A stretch of DNA of 64,000 nucleotides from Aquiflexum gelatinilyticum (GTDB taxonomy: Bacteria; Bacteroidota; Bacteroidia; Cytophagales; Cyclobacteriaceae), in the NCBI RefSeq assembly GCF_024741135.1, contig NZ_JANSUY010000029.1:16732-80731 (forward strand), given 5' to 3'. A model generated the notes under the pieces. That model did not search any database and was not told the DNA's origin. It saw only the letters and a program-made list of their open reading frames with translations. Both the position numbers and the translations under genes were made by a program. Shown piece by piece: positions 9,804 through 18,741 of the stretch. Within the stretch, counting starts at the first letter, position 1. Each line of letters opens with the position of its first letter.

Positions 9804-11927
9804 ATGAGAGTAACTTCTAGAGATAAATTTGAAAGCATCATTGAGAGCAGTGATCTGGTCAGCAGAGATTTGAGTTGGATGAAGTTCAATGACCGTGTTC
9901 TTGACCAATCCAAGAAAAAAAGCAGGTGTATTTTTGAGAAATTGAAGTTTTTGGCCATAACAGCTTCCAACTTGGATGAGTTTTTTATGATCAGGGTTGG
10001 ATCGTTATACAATTACCTGGATTATGATAAAGAAAGAGTAGACTATTCAGGTTTGCGGGAAGAGCCTTTCAAGATGAAACTGATGCTTGAATGTCAGGAA
10101 TTTCATAAGCGTCAACAAGAGCATTTTCTAAAGGAACTTCTTCCTAAAATGTCTGAGGATGGTTTTATTCTCAGTAACGTCAGAAATCTCGAGTCCGAGG
10201 AACAAGAATATATCAAGTCTTATTTCAATAAAGCCGTCTATCCGATGCTGACCCCTATGGTTTTTGATGGCTATCGGACCTTTCCAATATTGATGAATAA
10301 GCTTTTGATTTTTGGAGTGGTCACTTTGGCACCCGGCGATAAAAAAGAAAACAGAAAGCTCTCTTTCGTACAGATTCCGGCTAACATCCCGAGGTTTTTT
10401 GAGATCGAAAGAGAAGATATGGTCGTCTATATTCCCATCGAGGAAGTTATAAGAGAAAATATCGTTTCTTTATTTCGGAATGTAAATATTGAATCCATAA
10501 ACCTTTTCAGGATTACAAGAAACGGTGACTTTACTTTAGAAGAAAGTGAGGACATGGACGCCAATTTCCTTGAAGAAGTCAAAAGAAAACTCAATGAGCG
10601 GAAAACAGGAAGGGTTGTAAGAATCGAGATAGAAGAGGGGTACAGCCGATGGATGGTAAGTTTGCTCAAAGAACGATGGAATATAGGGGATGACAGTATT
10701 TTCAAGGTAGAGCGTGCCAGCATGCTCGACTTCACAGGACTATGGCAAGTGATTGGCAATAGACGTTTTAAGGATAAATTGCCCCAGATTCCGGCGCCTG
10801 TTCCGCCCTTGTCTTATCCTGAGGAAGGATCGGAGGATATTTTCCAGGTACTCAAGGAAAGAGATATTCTTTTGCACCATCCTTATAATAATATTGACCC
10901 AATACTTGAATTAATAGAAAAAGCTGTTGATGACCCAAATGTAATGGCCATTAAAATGACCATTTATAGATTGGCAAAGGAAAGCAGAATCACCAAAGCC
11001 CTACTAAGAGCCGCTGAAAACGGAAAGCACGTATCGGTGCTTTTTGAAGTCAAAGCGAGATTTGATGAGGAAAATAACATCCGGGAAGCTAAAAAACTCC
11101 AAAAAGCCGGTTGTTTTGTGATCTATGGAATCAGTAATCTAAAAACCCATACCAAACTTTTGCTTATTGTCAAAAAGGATGAGGATAGGGTTATGCGTTT
11201 TGTACACCTTGGTTCAGGTAATTACAATGAAGATACCGCGAGGCTATATACCGATATCGGTTTATTGACTACCAATGAGACATTGGCAAATGATGTGTCG
11301 GAGTTTTTCAATGTAATAACGGGACATTCTATGCCTTCTACTTATCAAAATCTGATCACGGCTCCACGGGATATGAGGAATCAACTCGTCGAATTCATCG
11401 AGCAGGAAGCATATAACGCAAGGGCAGGACTTCCTTCAGGAATATTCATTAAAGTCAATTCACTTGAAGACTCTGAGATTATTTATGCTTTGTACAGGGC
11501 TTCTCAGTCAGGTGTACCTGTAAAACTGATCATCAGGGGAATATGCTGCCTTCGTCCAAGAAGGATAGGTCTGAGCGAAAACATTGAGGTTTTATCATTG
11601 GTAGGTGATTTCCTTGAACATTCAAGAATATACCATTTTCATAACAACGGGCAGACAAGAACTTATGCCGGAAGTGCCGATATGATGGTGAGGAGTTTTG
11701 ATAAGAGATTGGAATCTCTATTCAGGATTCAGGATCCTTTCCTCGAAAAGCAGTTGATGAACATTATTTCTTTCAACCTCAAGGACAATGTCAATGCCTA
11801 TATCATGCAGGAAGATGGAAATTACCTGCCAAAGGTTCCCAAGGAAGGAGAAGAAGAATTCAACGTCCATAAGGAATTTTTCAACTTAAATGCAGATAGT
11901 ATCAAACAAGTCAAATTGATCGATTAG
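9804..11927 (+). CDS. ppk1: Polyphosphate kinase 1
   Basis: PPK1 reversibly polymerises the gamma-phosphate of ATP into inorganic polyphosphate through a phosphohistidine intermediate. The 707 residues have the usual four parts: N-terminal helical domain starting at SRDLSWMKFNDRVLDQ, a head domain, and two phospholipase-D-like catalytic domains. The catalytic His is His449 in KTHTKLLL, and the second conserved His is His606 in LEHSRIYHF. FEVKARFDEENNI supplies the conserved Arg region. The neighbouring convergent Ppx/GppA phosphatase is the natural opposing activity. A very strong shared hairpin separates the two. Confidence 0.97.
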   Translation: MRVTSRDKFESIIESSDLVSRDLSWMKFNDRVLDQSKKKSRCIFEKLKFLAITASNLDEFFMIRVGSLYNYLDYDKERVDYSGLREEPFKMKLMLECQEFHKRQQEHFLKELLPKMSEDGFILSNVRNLESEEQEYIKSYFNKAVYPMLTPMVFDGYRTFPILMNKLLIFGVVTLAPGDKKENRKLSFVQIPANIPRFFEIEREDMVVYIPIEEVIRENIVSLFRNVNIESINLFRITRNGDFTLEESEDMDANFLEEVKRKLNERKTGRVVRIEIEEGYSRWMVSLLKERWNIGDDSIFKVERASMLDFTGLWQVIGNRRFKDKLPQIPAPVPPLSYPEEGSEDIFQVLKERDILLHHPYNNIDPILELIEKAVDDPNVMAIKMTIYRLAKESRITKALLRAAENGKHVSVLFEVKARFDEENNIREAKKLQKAGCFVIYGISNLKTHTKLLLIVKKDEDRVMRFVHLGSGNYNEDTARLYTDIGLLTTNETLANDVSEFFNVITGHSMPSTYQNLITAPRDMRNQLVEFIEQEAYNARAGLPSGIFIKVNSLEDSEIIYALYRASQSGVPVKLIIRGICCLRPRRIGLSENIEVLSLVGDFLEHSRIYHFHNNGQTRTYAGSADMMVRSFDKRLESLFRIQDPFLEKQLMNIISFNLKDNVNAYIMQEDGNYLPKVPKEGEEEFNVHKEFFNLNADSIKQVKLID

Positions 11928-11950
11928 CAGATTGTTGCTTATTCCAAAAA

Positions 11951-11995
11951 ACAAAAGGCTGTGGGTTAGCTCACAGCCTTTTGTTTTTGTTTTTT
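11951..11995. terminator. Shared ppk1/ppx terminator overlapping the ppx 3' end
   Basis: ACAAAAGGCTGTG (11951-11963) and CACAGCCTTTTGT (11972-11984) form a perfect 13-bp stem. On the plus strand a T-rich run follows, ending ppk1. On the minus strand the last codons of ppx (Lys-Arg-Leu-stop) lie in one arm, so the terminator is partly coding. Confidence 0.92.
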
Positions 11996-12909
11996 TTGTA
12001 CAAGACCTGCATCATCCCATCTTTGAGTCCCACATCAGGTACCATCATTTTTTTGGAATTGGCTGCTGACATCGCAGCAAGGTAGATTTTTGTGGCAGGA
12101 ATTATAACGTCTGCCCTGTCAGGATTGAGGTTGAGTTTGTTAATCCTATCTTCATAAGAATAGGACTCAAGAAAGGCTTGTACTTCTTTGATTTTTTCTA
12201 TGCCTAAGCTCCGCACATTTTTCCTTGGATTGGTGAGCTCCAGTATTTTGTTGATGTTTCCACCTGTGCCGATACAGGTAATATTATCCTGTTTGGTCAC
12301 ATGGTCAGTGATGAATTTATTCATGCTTTTCCATACTGATACTGGAATATTGTCATCCAAAGCCCTAACAGAGCCAATTTTAAAGGATTTGGTTGCGATC
12401 TTTTCCTTATTGATATAAATATTCAATTCAGTGCTTCCTCCTCCGACATCTATATGCAGGTAGGATTTTTCATCAATTGATCCACCAAGCGCCATATTAA
12501 TCAACTCCGCTTCGTGGTTTCCATCGATGATATTGATTTTCATACCAATATCCTCTTTTATTTCATCACATATTTCCCGCCCATTCATGGATTCTCTCAT
12601 TGCGGAGGTTGCGCAGGCCATGTAGTCATCCACTTCATACAGGTCAATGAGAAGCTTGAAAGCCTTCATCAATTTGATGAATTTCAGGCGGTTTTTGTCG
12701 GAAATTTTTTGGGTATGGAACACATCAAGACCCAATCGAAGCGGAAATCTCAGGTATTCTAATTTTTTGAAATTCGCAATTCCTTCGTAGTGGGTGACGT
12801 TGGTGATTTGTAATCTGATGGCATTGGAGCCTATATCAACTGCTGCTAATCTCAATTCTTGTTGTCTTAAATCAAATTCCTCTCTGAATCGAAATACTAA
12901 TTTACCCAA
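11971..12909 (-). CDS. Ppx/GppA-family exopolyphosphatase
   Basis: 312 residues with the actin-like (ASKHA) fold of the Ppx/GppA family: AAVDIGSNAIRLQI near residues 22-35, YMACATSAMRES, DVGGGSTELNIY and CIGTGGNI. It contains only the two phosphatase domains, without the C-terminal HD-like region of the long E. coli enzymes. It is expected to hydrolyse terminal phosphates of polyphosphate and perhaps pppGpp; sequence does not separate the two activities. The position opposite ppk1 supports a role in polyphosphate turnover. The last four codons and the stop are within the shared terminator hairpin. Confidence 0.92.
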   Translation of the reverse strand: MGKLVFRFREEFDLRQQELRLAAVDIGSNAIRLQITNVTHYEGIANFKKLEYLRFPLRLGLDVFHTQKISDKNRLKFIKLMKAFKLLIDLYEVDDYMACATSAMRESMNGREICDEIKEDIGMKINIIDGNHEAELINMALGGSIDEKSYLHIDVGGGSTELNIYINKEKIATKSFKIGSVRALDDNIPVSVWKSMNKFITDHVTKQDNITCIGTGGNINKILELTNPRKNVRSLGIEKIKEVQAFLESYSYEDRINKLNLNPDRADVIIPATKIYLAAMSAANSKKMMVPDVGLKDGMMQVLYKKNKNKRL

Positions 12910-13007
12910 AAAACTCTTGGCAGTTTACAAACTATTCAATTTTTTGGGACTTTCTTTTTATCCGAATATATAGGAACTCAAACAAATCTGAGTGGTATTG
13001 GAATAAA

Positions 13008-13289
13008 TCACATTTTTTGATAATAATGTTTCCTGAGCCTTTTCTTGACTCTGAAAAAACTGTATATCCCCAAAATCAAGGTTCCCAAACTCAAAGCAAA
13101 AGCTACCCATCCCAAATTTCTGACATGTTGCAGTGCATTTACTTCCATCAGGGCAGTGCCACTCACCAAAAAATACAGAGATGTTCTGATAAAGGATAGT
13201 AAAGTCCGGTCATTGGCAAGATAGGTTCTTTGTCTGGCCAAATAGTCCCTTACAATCAAGTCTTGTTCTGATAAATTTTCTTTTTCCAT
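13008..13289 (-). CDS. DUF202 membrane protein
   Basis: A 93-residue protein with the DUF202 (YidH) signature: LARQRTYLANDRTLLSFIRTSL, leading into a first membrane helix, and a second helix LGWVAFALSLGTLILGIYSF, ending in basic FFRVKKRLRKHY. It is an inner-membrane protein of unknown role; homologues occur singly in many bacteria. It is separated by 98 bases from ppx on the same strand and may be upstream of it in one transcript, but the gap is long enough for a separate promoter. Confidence 0.85.
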   Translation of the reverse strand: MEKENLSEQDLIVRDYLARQRTYLANDRTLLSFIRTSLYFLVSGTALMEVNALQHVRNLGWVAFALSLGTLILGIYSFFRVKKRLRKHYYQKM

Positions 13290-13467
13290 TGCTGATTAAA
13301 TAATTCCGAGTGCAAAGAAAGCCTATTTTCAGCTTATTTATCCGTGATTTTACACACAAACCCAGTATTTATTGATTCTTCAAAAATTATTTCAAGGTTT
13401 TATTACTTTTGGCTTTTGAAGAAAATTGACAAGAAAGGGCATAAATTGCCATGGTAACAAGAATTAA

Positions 13468-13959
13468 ATGAAGAATCCAGATAGGCCTCATTTTGATGAT
13501 ATTTATATGGAGTTGGCGGTCAATTTGGCCAAAAGATCTCACTGTATCAAAAAGCATGTTGGCGCAGTATTGACCAAGGACACAAGAATTATTTCTATCG
13601 GATACAACGGACCTCCTGCAGGCACGCATAATTGTGATGAAGAATTTCCGGATACGGGCTGTGCAAGAGATAGTAAAGGAAGCTGCACACTAGCTTTGCA
13701 TGCCGAGCAAAATGCCATTCTTTATGCCGTCAAAAACAGCACCTCGGTGGAAGGATCAACATTGTATGTGACTTTGGCACCATGTCTTGCATGTGCCCGG
13801 ATTATTTTTTCGATGGGAATTGCCAAGGTAGTATACATGTATTCCTATGCAGAGTACAAAGGTTTACCTTTCGATGAGGGATTGGAATTTCTAAAAAAAT
13901 TCGGTGTAGAGGTTTTCAAATATGACAAAGAAGTGATTTTTGAAGACCCGCTGATTTAA
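13468..13959 (+). CDS. dCMP deaminase family protein
   Basis: A 163-residue zinc deaminase of the deoxycytidylate deaminase group, which forms dUMP for thymidylate synthesis. Zinc ligands and catalytic acid are visible as HAEQNAI (His78, Glu80) and PCLACAR (Cys106, Cys109). IGYNGPPAGTHNC with the following CARDSKGSC insertion is typical of dCMP deaminases rather than of tRNA or free-base deaminases. The stop overlaps the murB stop on the other strand (shared TTAA), so the two genes are tail to tail without a terminator between them. Confidence 0.93.
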   Translation: MKNPDRPHFDDIYMELAVNLAKRSHCIKKHVGAVLTKDTRIISIGYNGPPAGTHNCDEEFPDTGCARDSKGSCTLALHAEQNAILYAVKNSTSVEGSTLYVTLAPCLACARIIFSMGIAKVVYMYSYAEYKGLPFDEGLEFLKKFGVEVFKYDKEVIFEDPLI

Positions 13960-14969
13960 AGAAAATTGACTTCCGGTTGGAGAGGCACATTGAATTTATT
14001 AAGGACTGATTCTTGGATCCTTAAGCTCAGTTCTTTGATGTCATTTCCTTCACCTCCACCGTAATTTACCAAAACCAAAGGCTGAAATTGGTGGACACCG
14101 ATGTTTCCAAATTTTTTGCCTTTCCATCCTGTCTGTTCTATGAGCCAGGCAGCAGGGATTTTTACTCCTTCTTCATTTGGAAATCCCGGAACATTGGGGA
14201 ATTCTGATTTTATGTTTTCAAAAATTGAAACTGGAACCGTAGGATTTTTGAAAAAGCTTCCTGCATTGCCTATATGCGCAGGGTCGGGCAATTTGCTCCT
14301 TCGGATATCAATGACTGCATCACTGATATCCTTTATGGTAGGTGATTCGATTCCTTTTTCTTTCAAAGTCTGTCTTATGGCCCCATATTCAGCATGGATG
14401 ACCGGGGATTTTGAAAGACGAAACACAACATGGGTTATGACATATTGTTCTTTTAAATCATTCTTAAAAACACTTTCCCTGTACCCAAACTTACATTCCT
14501 CGGAGTAGAATTTTCTGACTTCATTGGTATTCCTGTTTATTGCTTCCAGGTGGTCAAAAACTTCCTTGATCTCGATGCCATAAGCCCCGATATTTTGCAT
14601 AGGAGACGCGCCTACTGTGCCCGGGATCAAGGACAGGTTTTCCACTCCGCCCCAGTTTTTTTGGATGCAATACAATACGAATTCATGCCAGCTTTCTCCT
14701 GCACCCACTTTTACCAAAACCCCGTTTTCATCTTCTTCTATCAATTCAAAACCTTTGATCTCAATTTTCATCACCAAAGCCTCGAGATTCTTTGTCAAAA
14801 GAATATTGCTTCCCCCTCCCAAAATGAAGAGGGGGACATTCATTTCCTTCGATTTTTGGATAAGTTGTTTTACTTCTTCAGTGGAGGTCGCAACGGCAAA
14901 AAATCTTGCATTTTTATCAATTCCAAAAGTGTTGAAAGGCAATAGAGAAATGTTTTCTTGTATATTCAT
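13956..14969 (-). CDS. murB: UDP-N-acetylenolpyruvoylglucosamine reductase MurB
   Basis: MurB reduces UDP-GlcNAc-enolpyruvate to UDP-MurNAc in cytoplasmic peptidoglycan precursor synthesis. The frame extends upstream to 15044, but I chose the ATG at 14969 (337 residues, MNIQENISLLPFNTFG), because NTFG close to the N-terminus is conserved and the extra 25 residues look unrelated. FAD-binding marks are LGGGSNILLT and IPGTVGASPMQNIGAYG. FGYRESVFK is the type I signature, and GNAGSFFKNP contains the catalytic Ser. The gene is divergent from the M14-like deacylase. Confidence 0.95.
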   Translation of the reverse strand: MNIQENISLLPFNTFGIDKNARFFAVATSTEEVKQLIQKSKEMNVPLFILGGGSNILLTKNLEALVMKIEIKGFELIEEDENGVLVKVGAGESWHEFVLYCIQKNWGGVENLSLIPGTVGASPMQNIGAYGIEIKEVFDHLEAINRNTNEVRKFYSEECKFGYRESVFKNDLKEQYVITHVVFRLSKSPVIHAEYGAIRQTLKEKGIESPTIKDISDAVIDIRRSKLPDPAHIGNAGSFFKNPTVPVSIFENIKSEFPNVPGFPNEEGVKIPAAWLIEQTGWKGKKFGNIGVHQFQPLVLVNYGGGEGNDIKELSLRIQESVLNKFNVPLQPEVNFL

Positions 14970-15046
14970 GGTGCTGATCCGATGCTGCGAATTAAGCAAG
15001 AATTTGGTCAAATAGAAAGAATTGGACACTTTTAGAATCACCACCT

Positions 15047-15985
15047 ATGAAAGAAATGGTCATCAACGGGGTCAAGGTCAGACCCGGCCAATCCATGAAT
15101 ATTGACATCGCCATTGCGAGGCTCCCTACACATACTTTGATCGATCTTCCGATTTTTATCAACCGTGCAAAAGAAGATGGACCTGTTGTTTTGATATCAG
15201 GCGGAGTACATGGTGATGAGATCAACGGCATTGTTGCTGTAAGGAAGATGTTAGAGGAAAATCTAATTTCGCTGATGAAGGGGACGGTGATTTTTATGCC
15301 CTTGGTAAACGTTTATGGTTTTTTGAGCAGTTCGAGGACCTTTCCAGACGGAAGGGATTTGAACCGAAGTTTCCCTGGAAATAAAAAAGGTTCTTTGGCA
15401 TCCCAGATTGCCTTCATTTTGTCCAATGAGATCATTCCTTTGATTGATTATGGTATTGATTTTCATACAGGTGGCAGGATGCTTTCCAATTATCCGCAGA
15501 TCAGGGTGGATTATAAAGACAAAAAAGGGCTCGAACTAGCCACTGCTTTTGGTACCCATTATATCTTGAATTCGCCCCATATTGATAAATCTTTTAGAAA
15601 AGAAGCCTATAAGCGTCGAAAACATATTTTGGTGTATGAAGGGGGAGAGTCTATGCGTTTGGATGAATATGCTGTGGAGGAAGCGCTTTTGGGTACACAG
15701 CGAATGCTTATTCATCTTGGGATGATGGAAGGTAATGTTACCCCAAAATCCACCATTATGATATCTGAAAGCTCATGGGTCAGGGCAAAAGTTTCAGGGA
15801 TTTTTACCTCTACGGTCAAGCTAGGGGATGAAGTAAAGAAAGGCCAGATTTTAGCAAAAATCACAGATCCATATGGGCAAGTCAAAGTTCCTGTAAAAGC
15901 TACCCACAATGGACATGTGGTGGGCCTCAATAATAATCCTGTTGTCAATTCAGGAGATGCATTGGTACATGTAGGCAGGGTTTGA
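15047..15985 (+). CDS. Succinylglutamate desuccinylase/aspartoacylase family protein
   Basis: A zinc-dependent M14-like deacylase of 312 residues. Zinc ligands are His55 and Glu58 in GGVHGDE and His140 in DFHTGG; DLNRSFPG at 104-111 is the substrate-carboxylate-binding motif, and LVYEGGES the catalytic Glu region. The C-terminal 80 residues form a beta-rich, lipoyl-like domain with DEVKKGQILAKITDPYG. Relatives hydrolyse N-acyl amino acids, and some are encoded beside RimK-type ligases, but no ligase is adjacent here; murB is divergent. Substrate is unknown. A second, quite different family member lies at 24300-25493. Confidence 0.9.
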   Translation: MKEMVINGVKVRPGQSMNIDIAIARLPTHTLIDLPIFINRAKEDGPVVLISGGVHGDEINGIVAVRKMLEENLISLMKGTVIFMPLVNVYGFLSSSRTFPDGRDLNRSFPGNKKGSLASQIAFILSNEIIPLIDYGIDFHTGGRMLSNYPQIRVDYKDKKGLELATAFGTHYILNSPHIDKSFRKEAYKRRKHILVYEGGESMRLDEYAVEEALLGTQRMLIHLGMMEGNVTPKSTIMISESSWVRAKVSGIFTSTVKLGDEVKKGQILAKITDPYGQVKVPVKATHNGHVVGLNNNPVVNSGDALVHVGRV

Positions 15986-16006
15986 AATGATAAATTTTAA
16001 AAATAA

Positions 16007-16046
16007 AAAAGCCTGCAAATGATTAAAATCCATTTGCAGGCTTTCC
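16007..16046. terminator. Bidirectional terminator
   Basis: AAAGCCTGCAAATG (16008-16021) and CATTTGCAGGCTTT (16031-16044) form a perfect 14-bp stem between two convergent genes. The better T-run is on the minus strand. Confidence 0.92.
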
Positions 16047-16061
16047 TTTAGGCAGATATTA

Positions 16062-16625
16062 TTATAGGTTTGAAACAAAATTTGGTAAGAAAAACTTACC
16101 CTCAGTGATCAATAGTGGAATTCTCTGGTCAAGAGGCCGCGGATCTGCCAGGTCAAACAAAACACCTTCAAATTCACCTGTCGAACCTTCGGTGGTAAAG
16201 TCTGTAATTTTGAAAGAACAATCATCAGCAGCTCCCGGATTTGAACTCTGTAGCAAAGTTGCTCCATATTCCTTGCCATTTTCATCAAAATAGACCAAGG
16301 CTATAGAAGGGGCTAATGTTCCGTTTACCATGATTGGATTTTGCATAATATAAGTCAGTCCCAATTGGATTTGTTCTTGATTTCTAAAAGACATAATCAT
16401 GGCATTTTTGCTTAAATTATCGCCAGTAACCATGTTAAATAGCGTAAATCTATTTGGCCCATCTTCAAGGAAGGTGATTCCTGCATCGTTGTTGGCCTTG
16501 AATTCTTTCTGAACACCATTTACTTTGAAGCTATAGAAATAATTGGGTTTAGGTTCTTCTTTTTCACAGGAAGAAAATGAAAACACTGCAATTAGCAATA
16601 GGATGGTTAAGCCAATATTTTTCAT
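16062..16625 (-). CDS. Hypothetical lipoprotein
   Basis: 187 residues from the ATG at 16625; the frame runs upstream to 16688, but the chosen start gives a clean lipoprotein signal, MKNIGLTILLLIAVFSFSSC, with Cys20 as the acylated residue. Acidic EKEEP directly after the Cys is consistent with the lipoprotein export signal that sends lipoproteins to the cell surface in Bacteroidota. The rest is beta-rich with short FTLFNMVTG and YIMQNPIMVNG segments. It resembles in style, but not clearly in sequence, the lipoprotein at 39459-40028. I recognise no domain. Confidence 0.8.
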   Translation of the reverse strand: MKNIGLTILLLIAVFSFSSCEKEEPKPNYFYSFKVNGVQKEFKANNDAGITFLEDGPNRFTLFNMVTGDNLSKNAMIMSFRNQEQIQLGLTYIMQNPIMVNGTLAPSIALVYFDENGKEYGATLLQSSNPGAADDCSFKITDFTTEGSTGEFEGVLFDLADPRPLDQRIPLLITEGKFFLPNFVSNL

Positions 16626-16769
16626 AATGAGGTTTATTTTTTTGAAATAACGGAAATTATTATCGGGAGGATGTTTTGCAAGGCACAAAAATAAGGTAAA
16701 AATTAAATTTATGTACCCTAATTATTTTCGTATTGGGTTTTTTAACATTAATCAAACAAATCCCAATAA

Positions 16770-16800
16770 AAAAGCCACTCCTGATTCAGGAATGGCTTGA
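16770..16800 (-). terminator. Terminator of the phosphohexose mutase gene
   Basis: AAGCCACTCCTGA and TCAGGAATGGCTT pair with one mismatch; on the minus strand the stem is followed by six T. It lies just downstream of the minus-strand gene ending at 16824. Confidence 0.88.
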
Positions 16801-16823
16801 TTTGATTTTTTGTTACTTTTTTT

Positions 16824-18557
16824 TTAACTAAAAAACTTCTTTAGTCCTTCGATTTTTCTTTCCAAAGAACCTTCCACCGCTTTGTAAGCTTCTTTGTTTG
16901 GAAGAGGTTCATTTACTGAGAAGTAGTATTTGATCTTCGGTTCTGTCCCTGAAGGCCTTGCCGAAATCTTGCTTCCATCGGCCAGATAAAATTGGATAAC
17001 ATTTGATTTATCCATTTTTAGTGCCGATTCGGTCCCATTGACGATGTCATACACTTTGCTTTCTTTGACGTCAACTACTTTAACCACTTTCACACCGTTC
17101 ATTTCGGTAGGTCTGTTCGTTCGGAATCCTGCCATTAGATGTTGGATCTGTTCAGCACCATCTTTGCCTTTTTTGGTAATAGAGATCAGGGATTCCTTGT
17201 AGAAGCCAAACTGGGTATATATCTCTGCCAATACATTTTGGACAGTTTTACCTTGGGATTTGTAGTAGGCCACTATCTCAGAAACCATTGCACAGGCGGA
17301 AACTCCGTCTTTGTCTCTCACAAAATCGCCGACGAGATAACCGTAGCTTTCTTCGCCACCGCCGATAAATTGTTTTTTACCCTCCAGATTTCTGATGATT
17401 TCTGCAATGTTTTTGAATCCTGTAAGAACCGAAAAGCAGGTGACCCCAAAACCTTTACAGATCTCATCTATGAGTTCTGTGGTCACTATGGTATTTACCA
17501 TGAATTGGTTTCCGTCAAGTTTTCCAAGTTCTTTCCATTTGCTGAGTAGATAATAGGTCAGCAATGCACCTGTTTGGTTTCCATTCAGTAAATCATAACC
17601 TCCCTTACCATCCGGCACACAGGCTGCATAGCGGTCCCCATCTGGATCGCAAGCCAATACAAGTTCAGCGCCGGTTTTTTTGCCAAGATCAATAGCCATG
17701 GTCAGGGCTTCAGCTTCTTCGGGGTTAGGATAAATAACGGTTGGGAAAGTTCCGTCAGGTTGTTCCTGTTCTTTGACAATATGGACGTTTTCAAATCCAA
17801 AGGCTTTCAAAGCAGCAGGAACCATCTTGCCCGAAGCTCCATGAATGGGAGAAAAAACGATGGGCATGTTTTTCTGTGCCTGGATTTCATTTTTGGAAAG
17901 GCTCAGCTTTTTGACTAGATCCAAGTAGATTTTGTCGAAATCTTCCTCAATATATTCGATAAGACTGTCATTTTTATTCCAATTCACATCATCCATGGAT
18001 GTTATTTTCAAAACTTCATCAATGATGTTTTTATCATGTGGAGCCACTACCTGTCCGCCGTCATCCCAATAAGCTTTGTAGCCGTTGTATTCCTTTGGAT
18101 TATGAGATGCAGTGACCATTACACCACTTTTACATCCAAAATGGCGGATAGCAAAAGACAGCATGGGAGTTGGTCGCATTTCCCTGAAATATTTGACTTT
18201 GATACCATTGGCCGTAAATACGTTGGCAGTTGTTTCTGCAAAAAGCGTGTTGTTGATTCGGCAATCGTGCGTAATGGCCACTTTGATATCTTCACCTGGA
18301 AAGCATTTCAATAAGTAATTTGCTAAACCCTGGGTAGCCATTGCTACGGTGTAGACATTCATTCTGTTAGAACCTACACCCATTAAGCCTCTCAAACCTC
18401 CTGTACCAAACTCAAGATCTCTGTAAAAAGAATCAATCAATTCGGTTTTGTCAGGGGAATCAAGCAAAGCATGTATTTCTTTTTTACTCTTTTCGTCAAT
18501 GTTACTGTTTAGCCAGCTGCTTGTTTTGGCTAGAATCATCGGATCTACTGTTGTCAT
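16824..18557 (-). CDS. Phosphoglucomutase/phosphomannomutase-type phosphohexose mutase
   Basis: 577 residues of the alpha-D-phosphohexomutase superfamily, long form similar to PgcA. Domain marks appear in order: GTGGLRG (51-57), active-site VTASHNPKEYNGYK with phospho-Ser151, metal-binding CDPDGDR, sugar-specificity loop GGEESYGY, and phosphate-binding RPSGTEPKIKYYF near the C-terminus. It interconverts hexose 1- and 6-phosphates, most likely glucose. The GEESYG loop is seen in glucose- and mannose-active enzymes, so substrate range is open. Single-gene unit with its own terminator. Confidence 0.94.
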   Translation of the reverse strand: MTTVDPMILAKTSSWLNSNIDEKSKKEIHALLDSPDKTELIDSFYRDLEFGTGGLRGLMGVGSNRMNVYTVAMATQGLANYLLKCFPGEDIKVAITHDCRINNTLFAETTANVFTANGIKVKYFREMRPTPMLSFAIRHFGCKSGVMVTASHNPKEYNGYKAYWDDGGQVVAPHDKNIIDEVLKITSMDDVNWNKNDSLIEYIEEDFDKIYLDLVKKLSLSKNEIQAQKNMPIVFSPIHGASGKMVPAALKAFGFENVHIVKEQEQPDGTFPTVIYPNPEEAEALTMAIDLGKKTGAELVLACDPDGDRYAACVPDGKGGYDLLNGNQTGALLTYYLLSKWKELGKLDGNQFMVNTIVTTELIDEICKGFGVTCFSVLTGFKNIAEIIRNLEGKKQFIGGGEESYGYLVGDFVRDKDGVSACAMVSEIVAYYKSQGKTVQNVLAEIYTQFGFYKESLISITKKGKDGAEQIQHLMAGFRTNRPTEMNGVKVVKVVDVKESKVYDIVNGTESALKMDKSNVIQFYLADGSKISARPSGTEPKIKYYFSVNEPLPNKEAYKAVEGSLERKIEGLKKFFS

Positions 18558-18741
18558 CTGGGAAAAATTTTGAATGAGTTTCTAATTTAAATATTTCAAT
18601 AAAATTACCTGCATTCCTTCTGTTAAAATCAGGAATTAATTAAAAAAAGAAGGGGAAAATTTCTCTCCCTATTCTCTTGGGACTTTCTGCTTTGCTGTAA
18701 CTGACAAGTCAAAATAAGTCTGTCATGCCAATATCCATCCC

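Noticed and set aside
14970..15044. Longer N-terminus for MurB
   Set aside because: The extra 25 residues are not family-like and would leave almost no room for the promoter of the divergent gene at 15047.
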